This document shows, piece by piece, positions 1 to 8,235 of a DNA stretch of 64,000 nt (position 1 is the stretch's first letter; each line of letters begins with the position of its first letter). Origin of the DNA: Microbacterium galbinum (lineage in GTDB: Bacteria; Actinomycetota; Actinomycetes; Actinomycetales; Microbacteriaceae); assembly GCF_023101185.1 (NCBI RefSeq), contig NZ_CP078077.1:496001-560000 (forward strand), written 5' to 3'. The position numbers were made by a program, and so were the translations under genes. The notes beneath the pieces were generated by a model, which was given only the letters and a program-made list of their open reading frames with translations, had not been told where the DNA came from and did no database searches.

Positions 1-153
1 GCCAGCATCCTGTGGTTCACCGCTCTCGGCTTCGGCGCCCGCTACCTGGGCCGTTGGCTGCGGACGCCGCGCTCGTGGAGGATCCTCGACGCGCTCATCG
101 CCGTCGTGATGATCGCCCTCGCCGTCAGCCTCGTGCTGCCCGTTCTGGGTTGA
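1..153 (+). CDS. LysE/ArgO-family amino acid exporter, C-terminal end (partial)
   Basis: The window opens inside this gene; 50 codons remain before the TGA at 151-153. The visible peptide has a loop with LGFGARYLGRWLRTPR followed by a hydrophobic helix with LDALIAVVMIALAVSLVLP. This matches the last two membrane segments of LysE/ArgO exporters, which pump basic amino acids out of the cell. The N-terminal helices lie outside the window. It converges on the ABC transporter operon with only 15 bases between the two stops. Family placement rests on this short tail, so substrate is unknown. Confidence 0.7.
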   Translation, partial: ASILWFTALGFGARYLGRWLRTPRSWRILDALIAVVMIALAVSLVLPVLG

Positions 154-168
154 GGGCGCGCTCCCGGG

Positions 169-996
169 TCAGATGCCGTCGAGGGGGCGCAGGATGCGCG
201 TGAGGAAGCGCTGCGTGCGCTCGTGCTTCGGGGCGCTGAAGAGCTCGTCCGGCGGCCCCTGCTCGACCACCACACCGCCGTCCATGAACAGCACGTGATC
301 GGCGGCCTCGCGGGCGAAGCTCAGCTCGTGGGTGACGACGGCCATGGTCCAGCCCTCGTCGGCGAGCTCCTTGATCACCAGCAACACCTCACCCACCAGC
401 TCGGGGTCGAGCGCACTGGTCGGCTCGTCGAACAGCAGCAGGTCGGGCTTGAGAGCGAGTGCACGCACGATGCCGACGCGCTGCTGCTGACCGCCCGAGA
501 GCTGATGGGGTCGAGCATCCGCCTTGTCGGCGAGACCCACGCGGTCGAGCAGGACCCGCGCCTCGGCCACGACCTCGGCCTTCGGGCGCCCCTGCACCCG
601 CCACGGACCCTCGATCACGTTCTCGAGCACGGTGAGGTGCGGAAAGAGGTTGTGGTGCTGGAACACCATCGCCGAGCGGTCGCGCAGGGCGAGACGCTTC
701 TGCTTCTGCACGCGCGGCTTCGGGCGAGCGTCCGGGGCGAAGTCGATGTCGGGTCCACCCGCGACGACGATCGTGCCGGCATCCGGGGTCTCGAGGCCGT
801 TGAGCGCGCGCAGCACGGTCGTCTTGCCGGAGCCGCTGGGGCCGACGAGCACGACGACCTCGCCGCGGTGCAGCGTCAGATCGATGCCGCGGAGCACCTC
901 GTTGTCGCCGAAGCTCTTGCGCAGGCCGCGGGCGGCGAGCAGCTCCTCGCCCTGCGGTGCCTGGGGCGGGAGTGCGATCGGGTCAGTGGGCGACAC
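169..996 (-). CDS. Polar amino acid ABC transporter ATP-binding protein
   Basis: A 275-residue ABC ATPase that powers import of an amino acid through the neighbouring permease. Visible motifs are Walker A GPSGSGKTT near residue 55, the signature LSGGQQQR, and Walker B LLLFDEPTSALD followed by the H-loop VVTH. This set is typical of the GlnQ/HisP/TcyN group. An insert of about 25 residues rich in Asp, Lys and Arg lies between Walker A and the Q-loop (VFQHHNLFPH). The start ATG at 996 overlaps the end of the permease gene by 14 nt, so the two are translationally coupled. Substrate is inferred from the binding protein to be cystine. Confidence 0.93.
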   Translation of the reverse strand: MSPTDPIALPPQAPQGEELLAARGLRKSFGDNEVLRGIDLTLHRGEVVVLVGPSGSGKTTVLRALNGLETPDAGTIVVAGGPDIDFAPDARPKPRVQKQKRLALRDRSAMVFQHHNLFPHLTVLENVIEGPWRVQGRPKAEVVAEARVLLDRVGLADKADARPHQLSGGQQQRVGIVRALALKPDLLLFDEPTSALDPELVGEVLLVIKELADEGWTMAVVTHELSFAREAADHVLFMDGGVVVEQGPPDELFSAPKHERTQRFLTRILRPLDGI

Positions 997-1648
997 GGCT
1001 GTCGAGCCTCCTCTCGAGGGCGCTCTGGCCGAACGACAGCACGAGGCAGAACACCCAGTAGACCAGCGCCGCGGCGAGGTAGAGCACCATGAACTCGTAG
1101 GTGGTCGAGGCGATCTGCTGCGCCACCTTGAACAGCTCGGTCACGAGGATCAGCGACGCGAGCGAGGTGTCCTTCACGAGCGAGATGAACGTGTTCGACA
1201 GCGGGGGCACCGACACCCGCGCGGCCTGCGGCAGGACGATGCGGGTCAGGGTGCGGGTGCGGTTCATGCCCACCGTGTACGCGGCCTCCCACTGCCCCTG
1301 CGGCACGGAGAGGATCGCGGCACGCACGACCTCGGCGCCGTAGCCGCCGACGTTCAGCGACAAGGCGATGATCGCACTCGGCCAGGGATCGATCGTGATG
1401 CCGATCGAGGGCATGCCGTAGAAGATCACGAACAGCTGCACGAGCAGCGGGGTGCCGCGGATCACCGAGATGTAGAACCGGGCGATTCCCGAGACGATCG
1501 GGTTCACCGAGATCCGCATCAGGGCGACGCCGACCGCGATGAGGAGCCCCAGGGCGAACGACGCCAGCGCGAGCGGGACCGTCGCCGTCAGACCCGCCAG
1601 GGCGATCGGCCCGAGCGAGTCCAGGAACAGCTGCCAGGGGCTCTCCAT
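983..1648 (-). CDS. Amino acid ABC transporter permease
   Basis: A 221-residue integral membrane protein of the HisM/GlnP permease family, which forms the channel part of the importer. It has about five hydrophobic segments, the family motif RGTPLLVQLF in the first cytoplasmic loop, and the EAA-type loop around GQWEAAYTVGMNRTRTLTRI that docks on the ATPase. Length is normal for the family. It starts 3 nt after the binding protein gene stops and overlaps the ATPase start. The three genes form one minus-strand operon: binding protein, permease, ATPase. Confidence 0.93.
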   Translation of the reverse strand: MESPWQLFLDSLGPIALAGLTATVPLALASFALGLLIAVGVALMRISVNPIVSGIARFYISVIRGTPLLVQLFVIFYGMPSIGITIDPWPSAIIALSLNVGGYGAEVVRAAILSVPQGQWEAAYTVGMNRTRTLTRIVLPQAARVSVPPLSNTFISLVKDTSLASLILVTELFKVAQQIASTTYEFMVLYLAAALVYWVFCLVLSFGQSALERRLDSRVAH

Positions 1649-1651
1649 CGG

Positions 1652-2470
1652 TTACTGCGAGACGTCTTCGCCGAAGTACTTCTCGCTGATCTCGGCGATC
1701 GTGCCGTCTGCGCGCAGCTCTTCGAGCGCGGCGTCGACGGCCTCGACGAGCGATTCCTTGTCCTTCGTGAAGGCGAAGGCCTGCTCGCCCGCCTCGTCGG
1801 TCTCGGCTGCGATCTTGAGGCCCGTGGGGCTGTTGGTCGTCTCGTAGTCGAGGAAGGTGAGCTTGTCGTTGATGGTCGCGTCGACGCGGCCCTGACGCAG
1901 CAGCTCGACGGCCTGCGCCCAGCCCTCGACGCCCTCGACCTTGGCGCCGGACTCCTCGGCGAGGTCCTTCCAGTTGCTCGTGAGCGACTGGGCGGTGGTC
2001 TTGCCCTCGAGGTCGGCGAACGACGAGATGGAGTCGTCGTCATCGGCGACCACGATCACGCCGGGCGAGACGGTGTACGGCGTGCTGAAGAGGTACTTCG
2101 CCGTGCGGTCGTCGTTGATCGTGACCTGGTTCGCGATCACGTCGAAGCGACCCGCGTCGAGCCCCGCGAAGATCGCGTCCCACTGGGTCTCCTCGAAGGT
2201 GATCTCGAGGCCCAGCTTGTCGGCGACGGCCTCGATGATCTCGACGTCGTAGCCGGTGAGCTCGCCCGCGCCGTTGTCGTCGTGGAAGCTGAAGGGGCGG
2301 TAGGTGCCCTCGGTACCGACCGTGAGCGTGCCCTCCGTCGCGAGACCGAAGTCCGAGGAGGCCGAGCTCTCGTCGCTCGACGTGCTGGCGGGCGTGCTCG
2401 AACCGCTGCAGGCGGTGAGCGCCGCGGCGGCGACGACGAGTGCGGTGACGGCGATGAGACGACGGGACAT
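1652..2470 (-). CDS. Amino acid (probably cystine) ABC transporter substrate-binding lipoprotein
   Basis: A 272-residue extracytoplasmic solute-binding protein. The start ATG at 2470 is preceded by AGGAGG, and the protein opens with a lipoprotein signal ending in LTACSGSS, so Cys should be lipidated and the mature protein anchored outside the membrane. The family-3 binding fold follows, with GTEGTYRPFSFHDD, ELTGYDVEIIEAVADKLG, WDAIFAGLDAGRFDVIANQV and STPYTVSPG. These stretches resemble the cystine-binding proteins FliY/TcyA more than glutamine or histidine binders, so cystine is the best guess. It is the first gene of the operon. Confidence 0.9.
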   Translation of the reverse strand: MSRRLIAVTALVVAAAALTACSGSSTPASTSSDESSASSDFGLATEGTLTVGTEGTYRPFSFHDDNGAGELTGYDVEIIEAVADKLGLEITFEETQWDAIFAGLDAGRFDVIANQVTINDDRTAKYLFSTPYTVSPGVIVVADDDDSISSFADLEGKTTAQSLTSNWKDLAEESGAKVEGVEGWAQAVELLRQGRVDATINDKLTFLDYETTNSPTGLKIAAETDEAGEQAFAFTKDKESLVEAVDAALEELRADGTIAEISEKYFGEDVSQ

Positions 2471-2616
2471 GAACCCTCCTGGGGCATAAGGTGCGCGGTG
2501 CGATTTTACGCGACCGCGGCGGGACTCCCCCACAGTACGTGGAGTCGAGGGGGTGGCGGGCCGGCGATGACGTTGCGTTGCGGTTTTGGTATATCGGGTG
2601 CGGATGCCGGGACGCA

Positions 2617-2648
2617 GAAACGCCCCCGGGCGGACCCGGGGGCGTTTC
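2617..2648. terminator. Hairpin terminator after rplA
   Basis: Perfect 14-bp inverted repeat GAAACGCCCCCGGG / CCCGGGGGCGTTTC with a 4-nt loop, 13 nt past the rplA stop. It ends with TTTC on one side and GAAA on the other. It can end the rplK-rplA transcript and shields the ABC transporter operon, which reads in the same direction. Confidence 0.85.
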
Positions 2649-2660
2649 GGTGACTCAGCG

Positions 2661-3347
2661 TCAGATGGAGTTGACGTCCAGCGGGATGCCGGGGCCGAAC
2701 GTGGTCGACACCGCACCCTTCTGGATGTAACGGCCCTTCGAGCTGGACGGCTTGAGGCGGACGATCTCCTCGAGCGCTGCGCCGATGTTCTCGTCGAGCT
2801 GCTCGGCGGTGAAGGAGGCCTTGCCCACGACGAAGTGCACGTTGGCGTGCTTGTCGACGCGGAACTCGATCTTTCCGCCCTTGATCTCCTCGACGGCCTT
2901 GGCCGTGTTCGGGGTCACGGTGCCGGTCTTCGGGTTCGGCATCAGGCCGCGCGGACCCAGGACCTTACCGAGACGACCGACCTGGCCCATGAGCTCCGGG
3001 GTGGAGACGGCCGCGTCGAACGCGGTCCAGCCGCCGGCGACCTTCTCGATGAGCTCGGCGCCGCCGACCTCATCGGCACCCGCAGCGATCGCTGCCTCGG
3101 CCGCGGGGCCGGTGGCGAAGACGATGACGCGGGCGGTCTTGCCGGTGCCGTGGGGCAGGATGACGGTGCCGCGCACCATCTGGTCCGCCTTGCGGGGGTC
3201 GACGGAGAGCTTCAGCGCGACCTCGACGGTCGAGTCGAACTTCGACGAGCCGGTCTCCTTCGCGAGGGCGACTGCCTCGGTCGGGGTGTAGAAACGGTCT
3301 GCCTCGATCTTCTCGGCGGCAGCCTTGTAAGCCTTGGACTTAGCCAT
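2661..3347 (-). CDS. rplA: 50S ribosomal protein L1
   Basis: A 228-residue ribosomal protein of the L1 stalk of the large subunit. The start ATG at 3347 begins [14 protein letters not shown] and follows GAGGAGAAT. Core motifs such as [13 protein letters not shown], the central [21 protein letters not shown] loop region and the C-terminal FVVGK stretch are all visible. Length is normal. It follows rplK by 11 nt in the usual rplK-rplA order and is followed by a strong hairpin. In other bacteria L1 represses its own operon by binding the mRNA; nothing here proves or excludes that. Confidence 0.98.
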   Translation of the reverse strand: MAKSKAYKAAAEKIEADRFYTPTEAVALAKETGSSKFDSTVEVALKLSVDPRKADQMVRGTVILPHGTGKTARVIVFATGPAAEAAIAAGADEVGGAELIEKVAGGWTAFDAAVSTPELMGQVGRLGKVLGPRGLMPNPKTGTVTPNTAKAVEEIKGGKIEFRVDKHANVHFVVGKASFTAEQLDENIGAALEEIVRLKPSSSKGRYIQKGAVSTTFGPGIPLDVNSI

Positions 3348-3358
3348 GATTATTCTCC

Positions 3359-3790
3359 TCAGCCCTCGACCGTGATGCCCATGGAACGGGCGGTTCCGGC
3401 GATGATCTTCGAGGCGGCCTCGATGTCGTTCGCGTTCAGGTCGGCCTGCTTCTGCTCGGCGATCTGACGGACCTGCTCCTTGGTGATCTTCGCGACCTTG
3501 ACGGTGTGCGGGGTCGACGAGCCCTTGGGCACGCCGGCGGCCTTCTTGATGAGCTCCGCTGCGGGCGGGGTCTTCAGGATGAAGGTGAAGCTGCGGTCCT
3601 CGTAGACGGTGATCTCGACGGGGATGACGTTGCCGCGCTGCGACTCGGTCGCGGCGTTGTACGCCTTGCAGAACTCCATGATGTTGACGCCATGCTGACC
3701 GAGCGCGGGGCCGATCGGCGGCGCCGGGTTGGCTGCACCGGCGTTGATCTGAAGCTTGATCAGGCCGGTCACCTTCTTCTTCGGTGCCAT
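3359..3790 (-). CDS. rplK: 50S ribosomal protein L11
   Basis: A 143-residue protein of the L11 stalk base, the GTPase-associated region of the large subunit. It starts [20 protein letters not shown] and shows the Pro-rich [20 protein letters not shown] loop, then the RNA-binding C-terminal domain with [12 protein letters not shown] and GTARSMGI. A Shine-Dalgarno GGAAAGGAAGAGG precedes the ATG at 3790. It heads rplK-rplA. Unlike the usual arrangement, a gene on the opposite strand and a terminator separate it from nusG, so it needs its own promoter. Confidence 0.98.
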
Positions 3791-3902
3791 TTCCTCTTCC
3801 TTTCCTCGAACGGATGCCGGATGCATCCGCTCTCCCGCGATCCGGCGATTCCGGATGGCGGTGATGTTCGCACGCACGCAGAAGCGGCGCACAAACCATA
3901 GA

Positions 3903-3908
3903 AGTCTA
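3903..3908 (-). promoter_or_regulatory. Candidate -10 box for rplK-rplA
   Basis: TAGACT on the minus strand, 113 nt before the rplK ATG. A weak -35 (TGCGAG) is found at 17-nt spacing. A perfect 12-bp palindrome CGGATGCATCCG (3818-3829) lies between it and the start codon. The assignment rests on the TANNNT pattern only. Confidence 0.35.
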
Positions 3909-4042
3909 CCGGATGGATGCCGTCGCTCGCACCTCGCGCGACGCGCGGGTGTTCCCAGCCGGAAGTCGGATACGGATGCGAGGGTGAACGGGTCAGCCAC
4001 CGCCACCTCGGCACGAGAGGTGGCAGGAGAAGGAGAGCACGA

Positions 4043-4627
4043 ATGGGACTGTTCCGCCGCACGCCGAAGACCCCGACTCCCCCAGCCGCACCGCGCGTCG
4101 AAGCCGCGCCGCCGACGACGGCGATGCCGATCATCCGCGGCGACCTCGAGGCGGAACTGGCCGCCGAGCTCGACGGCGGTGCTCCGGTTCGCGGAGCCGC
4201 GTTCTCCGGCCGGGGTCTGCGCCTGCAGCATCCGCCCGAGGCGGAGTTCGCCGCAGCGCACGCGCAGACGTTCGCCGACGCCGTGCGGAACATCGACGGC
4301 ATCACTCTCGACTACTCGGTCGAGAGTCTGCGCACGGTCGACGGCGTGCTCGGGAACTTCGAGGAACCCGGCAGCGACGCCGTGGCGGAGACCGTGCTCG
4401 CCGCCGGGTTCTACGTGGGCGAGGTGATGGTGCGCCAGCACGGCTACCGCTGGGTGGAGACTCCGGAGCACGTACCGCTCCGGGCTCCGTTCGACCTTCT
4501 GGTCGTCGGCCCGAAGGGCGACTATTCCAATCCGTTGAGCAAGGCGTTCAAGCGCGTGGAGAACGGCCCCGAGGACAGCGTCGCGTACTTCGTGGTCGCG
4601 ATGGTCGCCGCGGCTGATCGCGACTAG
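4043..4627 (+). CDS. Conserved protein of unknown function
   Basis: A 194-residue soluble protein. The ATG at 4043 follows AGGAGAAGGAGAG; the open frame extends further upstream but that part has no Shine-Dalgarno. Residues 1-25 are Pro/Thr-rich ([17 protein letters not shown]), the rest looks globular. The stretch [20 protein letters not shown], followed by a hydrophobic strand and a near C-terminal [11 protein letters not shown], recalls small DUF3806-type proteins, but I hold this loosely. No catalytic motif is seen. It reads opposite to its neighbours, between rplK and nusG, and ends at a bidirectional hairpin shared with nusG. Confidence 0.7.
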   Translation: MGLFRRTPKTPTPPAAPRVEAAPPTTAMPIIRGDLEAELAAELDGGAPVRGAAFSGRGLRLQHPPEAEFAAAHAQTFADAVRNIDGITLDYSVESLRTVDGVLGNFEEPGSDAVAETVLAAGFYVGEVMVRQHGYRWVETPEHVPLRAPFDLLVVGPKGDYSNPLSKAFKRVENGPEDSVAYFVVAMVAAADRD

Positions 4628-4635
4628 CGACCGAA

Positions 4636-4676
4636 CGCAGAACGCCCCGCCGGACGGACCGGCGGGGCGTTCTGCG
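4636..4676. terminator. Bidirectional hairpin terminator
   Basis: Perfect 18-bp inverted repeat CGCAGAACGCCCCGCCGG with a 5-nt loop (ACGGA). It lies 8 nt after the stop of the plus-strand unknown gene and 14 nt after the nusG stop, so it serves both convergent transcripts. Confidence 0.9.
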
Positions 4677-4690
4677 TGAAGAGTTCTGGG

Positions 4691-5725
4691 TCAGATCATC
4701 TTCGTGACCTGGTCGAACGACAGCTCGACCGGGGTCTCGCGCTCGAAGAGCGAGACGAGGACCGTGAGCTTGCCGCTCTCGGGCTTGATCTCGCTGATCG
4801 AACCGGGAAGGCCCGCGAACGAACCCTCCTTGATGGTGATCGTCTCGCCGACCTCGAAGTCGACCTCTGCCGGCAGCGGACGGGCGACGGCGACGCCGCC
4901 CTTCGACGCGATGTTCTTGGCGGTCGGCACGTCCTTGACCTCGACGAGCGACTTCAGCATGTTGAAGGCCTCTTCGAAGCGCAGCGGCGTGGGGTTGTGG
5001 GCGTTGCCCACGAAGCCCGTGACGCCCGGGGTGTGGCGCACGACCGACCAGGTGTCTTCCGTGAGCTCCATGCGCACGAGCACGTAGCCGGGGATGCGCA
5101 CGCGGGTGACCATCTTGCGCTGGCCGTTCTTGATCTCGACGACGTCCTCCATCGGGACCTCGACCTGGTAGATCTCGTCCTCGACCTCGAGCGTCGACTT
5201 GCGCTGCTCAATGTTCGCCTTGACCTTGCGCTCGAAGCCCGCGTACGAGTGGATGACGTACCACTTGCCGGGAAGCATCCGCAGGTCGAGGCGGAACGCC
5301 TCGTAGGGGTCTTCCTCGGAGTCCTCGTCGTCCTCGTCGGCCTCGACGTCGGCGGCGGGACGGTCTTCCTCGCCGTTCACGTCGGGCCCGTCGTAGGGGG
5401 TGACCTCGTCGGCCTCGGCGGCCTCGAGCTCGGCCGTCTCTTCGGCCACTGCGTCGTTCAGGACCTCGGCGGCGGCTTCGGACTCCGCTGCCTCGTCCAG
5501 GTTGAGAGCGTCGTTCACGATCGCGTCCGCCTCCGGGTCTTCGATTTCGATGTCGTCGTCGGTGTCATCGCCGTCTTCGTCCTCGACGTGCACGGCCACG
5601 TGCTCCGCCGACTCGGATGCGCGCTCTTCCGCGGCGAGGATGTTGCCCTCCTGGGCCTCGTCCTCTTCACTGGACTGCTCTGCGGCAGGTGCCCAGTCGG
5701 CGTCGTCGGAATATCGTTCAGACAC
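4691..5725 (-). CDS. nusG: Transcription termination/antitermination protein NusG
   Basis: A 344-residue NusG that binds the RNA polymerase clamp and links it to Rho or the ribosome. The NGN domain starts near residue 175 ([20 protein letters not shown]) and the C-terminal KOW domain carries [18 protein letters not shown]. The first 170 residues are a very acidic, low-complexity extension, nearly doubling the length compared with E. coli; such extensions are usual in Actinobacteria. I chose GTG at 5725 because AAAGAAG sits just upstream; GTG at 5740 is possible and would add five residues. It follows secE by 78 nt. Confidence 0.96.
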   Translation of the reverse strand: MSERYSDDADWAPAAEQSSEEDEAQEGNILAAEERASESAEHVAVHVEDEDGDDTDDDIEIEDPEADAIVNDALNLDEAAESEAAAEVLNDAVAEETAELEAAEADEVTPYDGPDVNGEEDRPAADVEADEDDEDSEEDPYEAFRLDLRMLPGKWYVIHSYAGFERKVKANIEQRKSTLEVEDEIYQVEVPMEDVVEIKNGQRKMVTRVRIPGYVLVRMELTEDTWSVVRHTPGVTGFVGNAHNPTPLRFEEAFNMLKSLVEVKDVPTAKNIASKGGVAVARPLPAEVDFEVGETITIKEGSFAGLPGSISEIKPESGKLTVLVSLFERETPVELSFDQVTKMI

Positions 5726-5803
5726 GTTGCTTCTTTCCACTCACCGCGGCGAGAGCCGTGGAGACTTGTCGGTCAGCCTGCGGCGCGAGCCGCGGGGGTG
5801 TCA

Positions 5804-6076
5804 TCAGCCGGGGATACCGAACACGTAGTGCGTCACGAACGCGAAGAACGTGTCGAGGCCGTAGACGATACCCATCACGATCAGGACGAAGACGAGCACG
5901 ACCGCGGTGAACTTGAACAGCTCTTTGCGGGTCGGTGTGACGACCTTGCGCAGTTCGGAGATGACCTGGCGGATGAACAGGGCGATGCTTCCGAAGAACC
6001 GGGAGAAGGGGTTGCCCTTCTTCTCGCGGGCGGCGCCAGCCGCGATGACCTCGCCGCGCGGTTCGTCCTGACTCAT
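5804..6076 (-). CDS. secE: Preprotein translocase subunit SecE
   Basis: A 90-residue single-pass membrane protein that clamps the two halves of SecY in the Sec translocon. The conserved amphipathic helix FIRQVISELRKVVTPTRKE is followed by one transmembrane segment (LFKFTAVVLVFVLIVMGIVY). The length fits the short actinobacterial form. It lies between tRNA-Trp and nusG, the usual gene order, and is probably cotranscribed with both. Confidence 0.97.
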   Translation of the reverse strand: MSQDEPRGEVIAAGAAREKKGNPFSRFFGSIALFIRQVISELRKVVTPTRKELFKFTAVVLVFVLIVMGIVYGLDTFFAFVTHYVFGIPG

Positions 6077-6115
6077 CCTGAATGTACCTTTCGTGTGTCA
6101 GCGTGCGCTGACGCG

Positions 6116-6188
<73 letters not shown>

Positions 6189-6288
6189 AGAGACCGGGAG
6201 GTCTCGGGGTGTTCCCACATCCTTTCACGGAATGACTCGGAGTGACCCGGGGCACGGCGAAAGAATGCAGAGAACAAACTGCTCCCCC

Positions 6289-6294
6289 AGTGTA
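6289..6294 (-). promoter_or_regulatory. Candidate -10 box for tRNA-Trp-secE-nusG
   Basis: TACACT on the minus strand about 100 nt before the mature tRNA, with TTCGGC 18 nt upstream as a possible -35. The box lies in the divergent gap shared with the HSP90-like gene. Confidence 0.4.
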
Positions 6295-6300
6295 CGGCAT

Positions 6301-6333
6301 CCGACGTCGCCCGCCGAACCGGGGCGACGTCGG
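6301..6333. other. Strong inverted repeat upstream of the HSP90-like gene
   Basis: Perfect 12-bp arms CCGACGTCGCCC / GGGCGACGTCGG around a 9-nt loop, ending 47 nt before the HSP90-like start codon. No gene ends here in either direction, so it is not an obvious terminator. It overlaps the possible -35 of the tRNA-Trp promoter and could be an operator or 5'-leader structure. No CIRCE element (TTAGCACTC-N9-GAGTGCTAA) is present. Confidence 0.5.
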
Positions 6334-6380
6334 CCCCCTCTTGTAGGCTTCGATGCGGGGAATCTCTGGGAGGGGTGTCG

Positions 6381-8213
6381 ATGACAGCGGATGTGCAGCA
6401 GTTCCAGGTCGATCTGCGCGGCGTCGTCGACCTTCTGAGCCGCCACATCTACTCCAGCCCCCGGGTCTATCTGCGCGAGCTGCTGCAGAACGCCCGTGAC
6501 GCGATCACCGCCCGACGAGAGGTCGACGGCGGGGGCGGACGGATCCGCATCACCCCGCTCACCGCCAAGAACGGCGAGTTCGTGCTGCGCGACGACGGCG
6601 TGGGACTCACGCTCACCGAGGTCGCCGATCTGCTCGCCACCGTCGGCCGCAGCTCCAAGCGCGACATCTTCGACCTGCCCCGCAGCGACTACCTCGGCCA
6701 GTTCGGGATCGGCCTGCTCAGCTGCTTCATGGTCGCCGACACCATCGTCATCCGCTCCCGCAGCGCGAAGGGCGGGGCGTCGGTCGAGTGGACGGGCAGC
6801 TCGGACGGCACCTTCCAGGTCGCCGAGATCGACGAGGAGCTGCCGATCGGCACGAGCGTGCACCTCGTGCCGCGCTTCGACGCGGGCGACCTGCTGCGCC
6901 CCGCCGCGGTGAACGAGCTCGCGACCGCCTTCGGCGAGTTCCTCCCCGTGCGGGTCACGATCGACTCCGGCGCGGGCGACATCGACATCACGCACCCGGC
7001 CCCGTTCCTCGACGGCATCCCCGAAACCGCCGTGCAGTACGGCCGCGAACTGCTCGGGGCGGCGCCCCTCGACGTCATCGAGCTGCACGAGCCGGCCACC
7101 GGCACCCGCGGACTCGCCTACGTGCTGCCCTTCGCTCCTCCTCCCGGCGCACGGCAGGCCACGCGCATGTACCTCGGCCGGATGCTCCTCTCGGAGCGCG
7201 CCGCCGACGTGCTCCCCGACTGGGCGTTCTTCGTCAGAGCGGTCGTCGACTCCACCGGGCTCGCGCCCACCGCGAGCCGCGAATCGCTCGTCGAGGACGC
7301 GGCACTCGAACGCGTGCGCGAACAGCTCGGCGCCGGCATCCGCCGCTGGATCCTCGAGCTCGGTCTGCGCGAGCCGCACCGGCTGGCCCAGTTCGTCGCG
7401 ATCCACGAGCTCGGGCTCAAGTCGCTCGTGCGTCACGACGAGGAACTGGCCCGGTTCATCACCCGGTGGCTGACCGTCGAGACGACCCACGGCACGATGC
7501 AGCTGGGCGACCTCGTCGAACGCTACCCGCACGTGCGCTACGCCTCGTCGGTCGACGAGTTCCGCCAGGTCGCCGGCATCTCGCCGGCATCCGAGGTGCT
7601 CGTCAACGGCGGCTACCTCTACGACGCCGACCTCGTGCGCATGCTGCCGGACCTCTACCCCGCCGTGACGATCGAGAAGGTCGACGTCACCGGTGAACTC
7701 GACCGGCTCGACCCTCCGCCGCTCGACGACCGCGACGCCGCCGTCGCCCTCGAGGCCAGGGCGAGCGCCGTGCTCGCGGCCTCGTCGTGCGCGGTCGTGG
7801 TGCGATCGATCGACCGCCCCGACCTGACCGGCCTGTACGTCGCCGACCCGGACGTGCTGCGTGCGATCGACCGCGGCCGCACGAAGGGCATCACCGGCTC
7901 GCTCTGGGGCGGTGTGCTCGACAAGATCGACCAGACGCTGTCCTCCGCCCGCGACGACGACCTGAGCGCGCGCCTGTGCCTGAACTGGTCGAACCGCGTC
8001 GTGCGCGCCCTGGTCCGCGTCGATGACGACGCCGTGTTCGCGCGCACCCTCCAGCTGCTGTACATCCAGGCCCTGCTCGCCGGGCACCACCCGCTCAGCG
8101 ATGCCGACCGCACGCTGATGACCACGGCTCTCAGCGACCTCGTCTCGCTCTCGGCCGGTCTCGAAGAGGACGCGTTCCCCTTCGAGGGCACCGCCGACGG
8201 GCCCGCCCGCTGA
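6381..8213 (+). CDS. HSP90-family molecular chaperone (HtpG-like)
   Basis: A 610-residue cytoplasmic GHKL ATPase of the HSP90 family. The ATP pocket is complete: ELLQNARDAI (residues 33-42, Asn37), DDGVGLT (71-77) and GQFGIGLLSCF (106 on). The middle domain holds the conserved GLAYVLPFA and SRESLVED, and a C-terminal dimerisation region follows. I place the start at ATG 6381 behind GGGAGGGG; a GTG at 6375 would add two residues. It diverges in sequence from classical E. coli HtpG and lies 22 nt upstream of a giant TPR gene, so the two should be cotranscribed. The TPR partner suggests a chaperone/co-chaperone pair; client proteins are unknown. Confidence 0.9.
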   Translation: MTADVQQFQVDLRGVVDLLSRHIYSSPRVYLRELLQNARDAITARREVDGGGGRIRITPLTAKNGEFVLRDDGVGLTLTEVADLLATVGRSSKRDIFDLPRSDYLGQFGIGLLSCFMVADTIVIRSRSAKGGASVEWTGSSDGTFQVAEIDEELPIGTSVHLVPRFDAGDLLRPAAVNELATAFGEFLPVRVTIDSGAGDIDITHPAPFLDGIPETAVQYGRELLGAAPLDVIELHEPATGTRGLAYVLPFAPPPGARQATRMYLGRMLLSERAADVLPDWAFFVRAVVDSTGLAPTASRESLVEDAALERVREQLGAGIRRWILELGLREPHRLAQFVAIHELGLKSLVRHDEELARFITRWLTVETTHGTMQLGDLVERYPHVRYASSVDEFRQVAGISPASEVLVNGGYLYDADLVRMLPDLYPAVTIEKVDVTGELDRLDPPPLDDRDAAVALEARASAVLAASSCAVVVRSIDRPDLTGLYVADPDVLRAIDRGRTKGITGSLWGGVLDKIDQTLSSARDDDLSARLCLNWSNRVVRALVRVDDDAVFARTLQLLYIQALLAGHHPLSDADRTLMTTALSDLVSLSAGLEEDAFPFEGTADGPAR

Positions 8214-8235
8214 TTCCCGCACCGAGGAGATGTCC

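Noticed and set aside
524..2653. Long plus-strand open frame of 709 codons over the ABC transporter genes
   Set aside because: Antisense shadow; composition is Arg/Asp-rich and the minus strand carries three clear transporter genes.
6301..6333. CIRCE heat-shock operator upstream of the HSP90-like gene
   Set aside because: The arms CCGACGTCGCCC do not match TTAGCACTC-N9-GAGTGCTAA.
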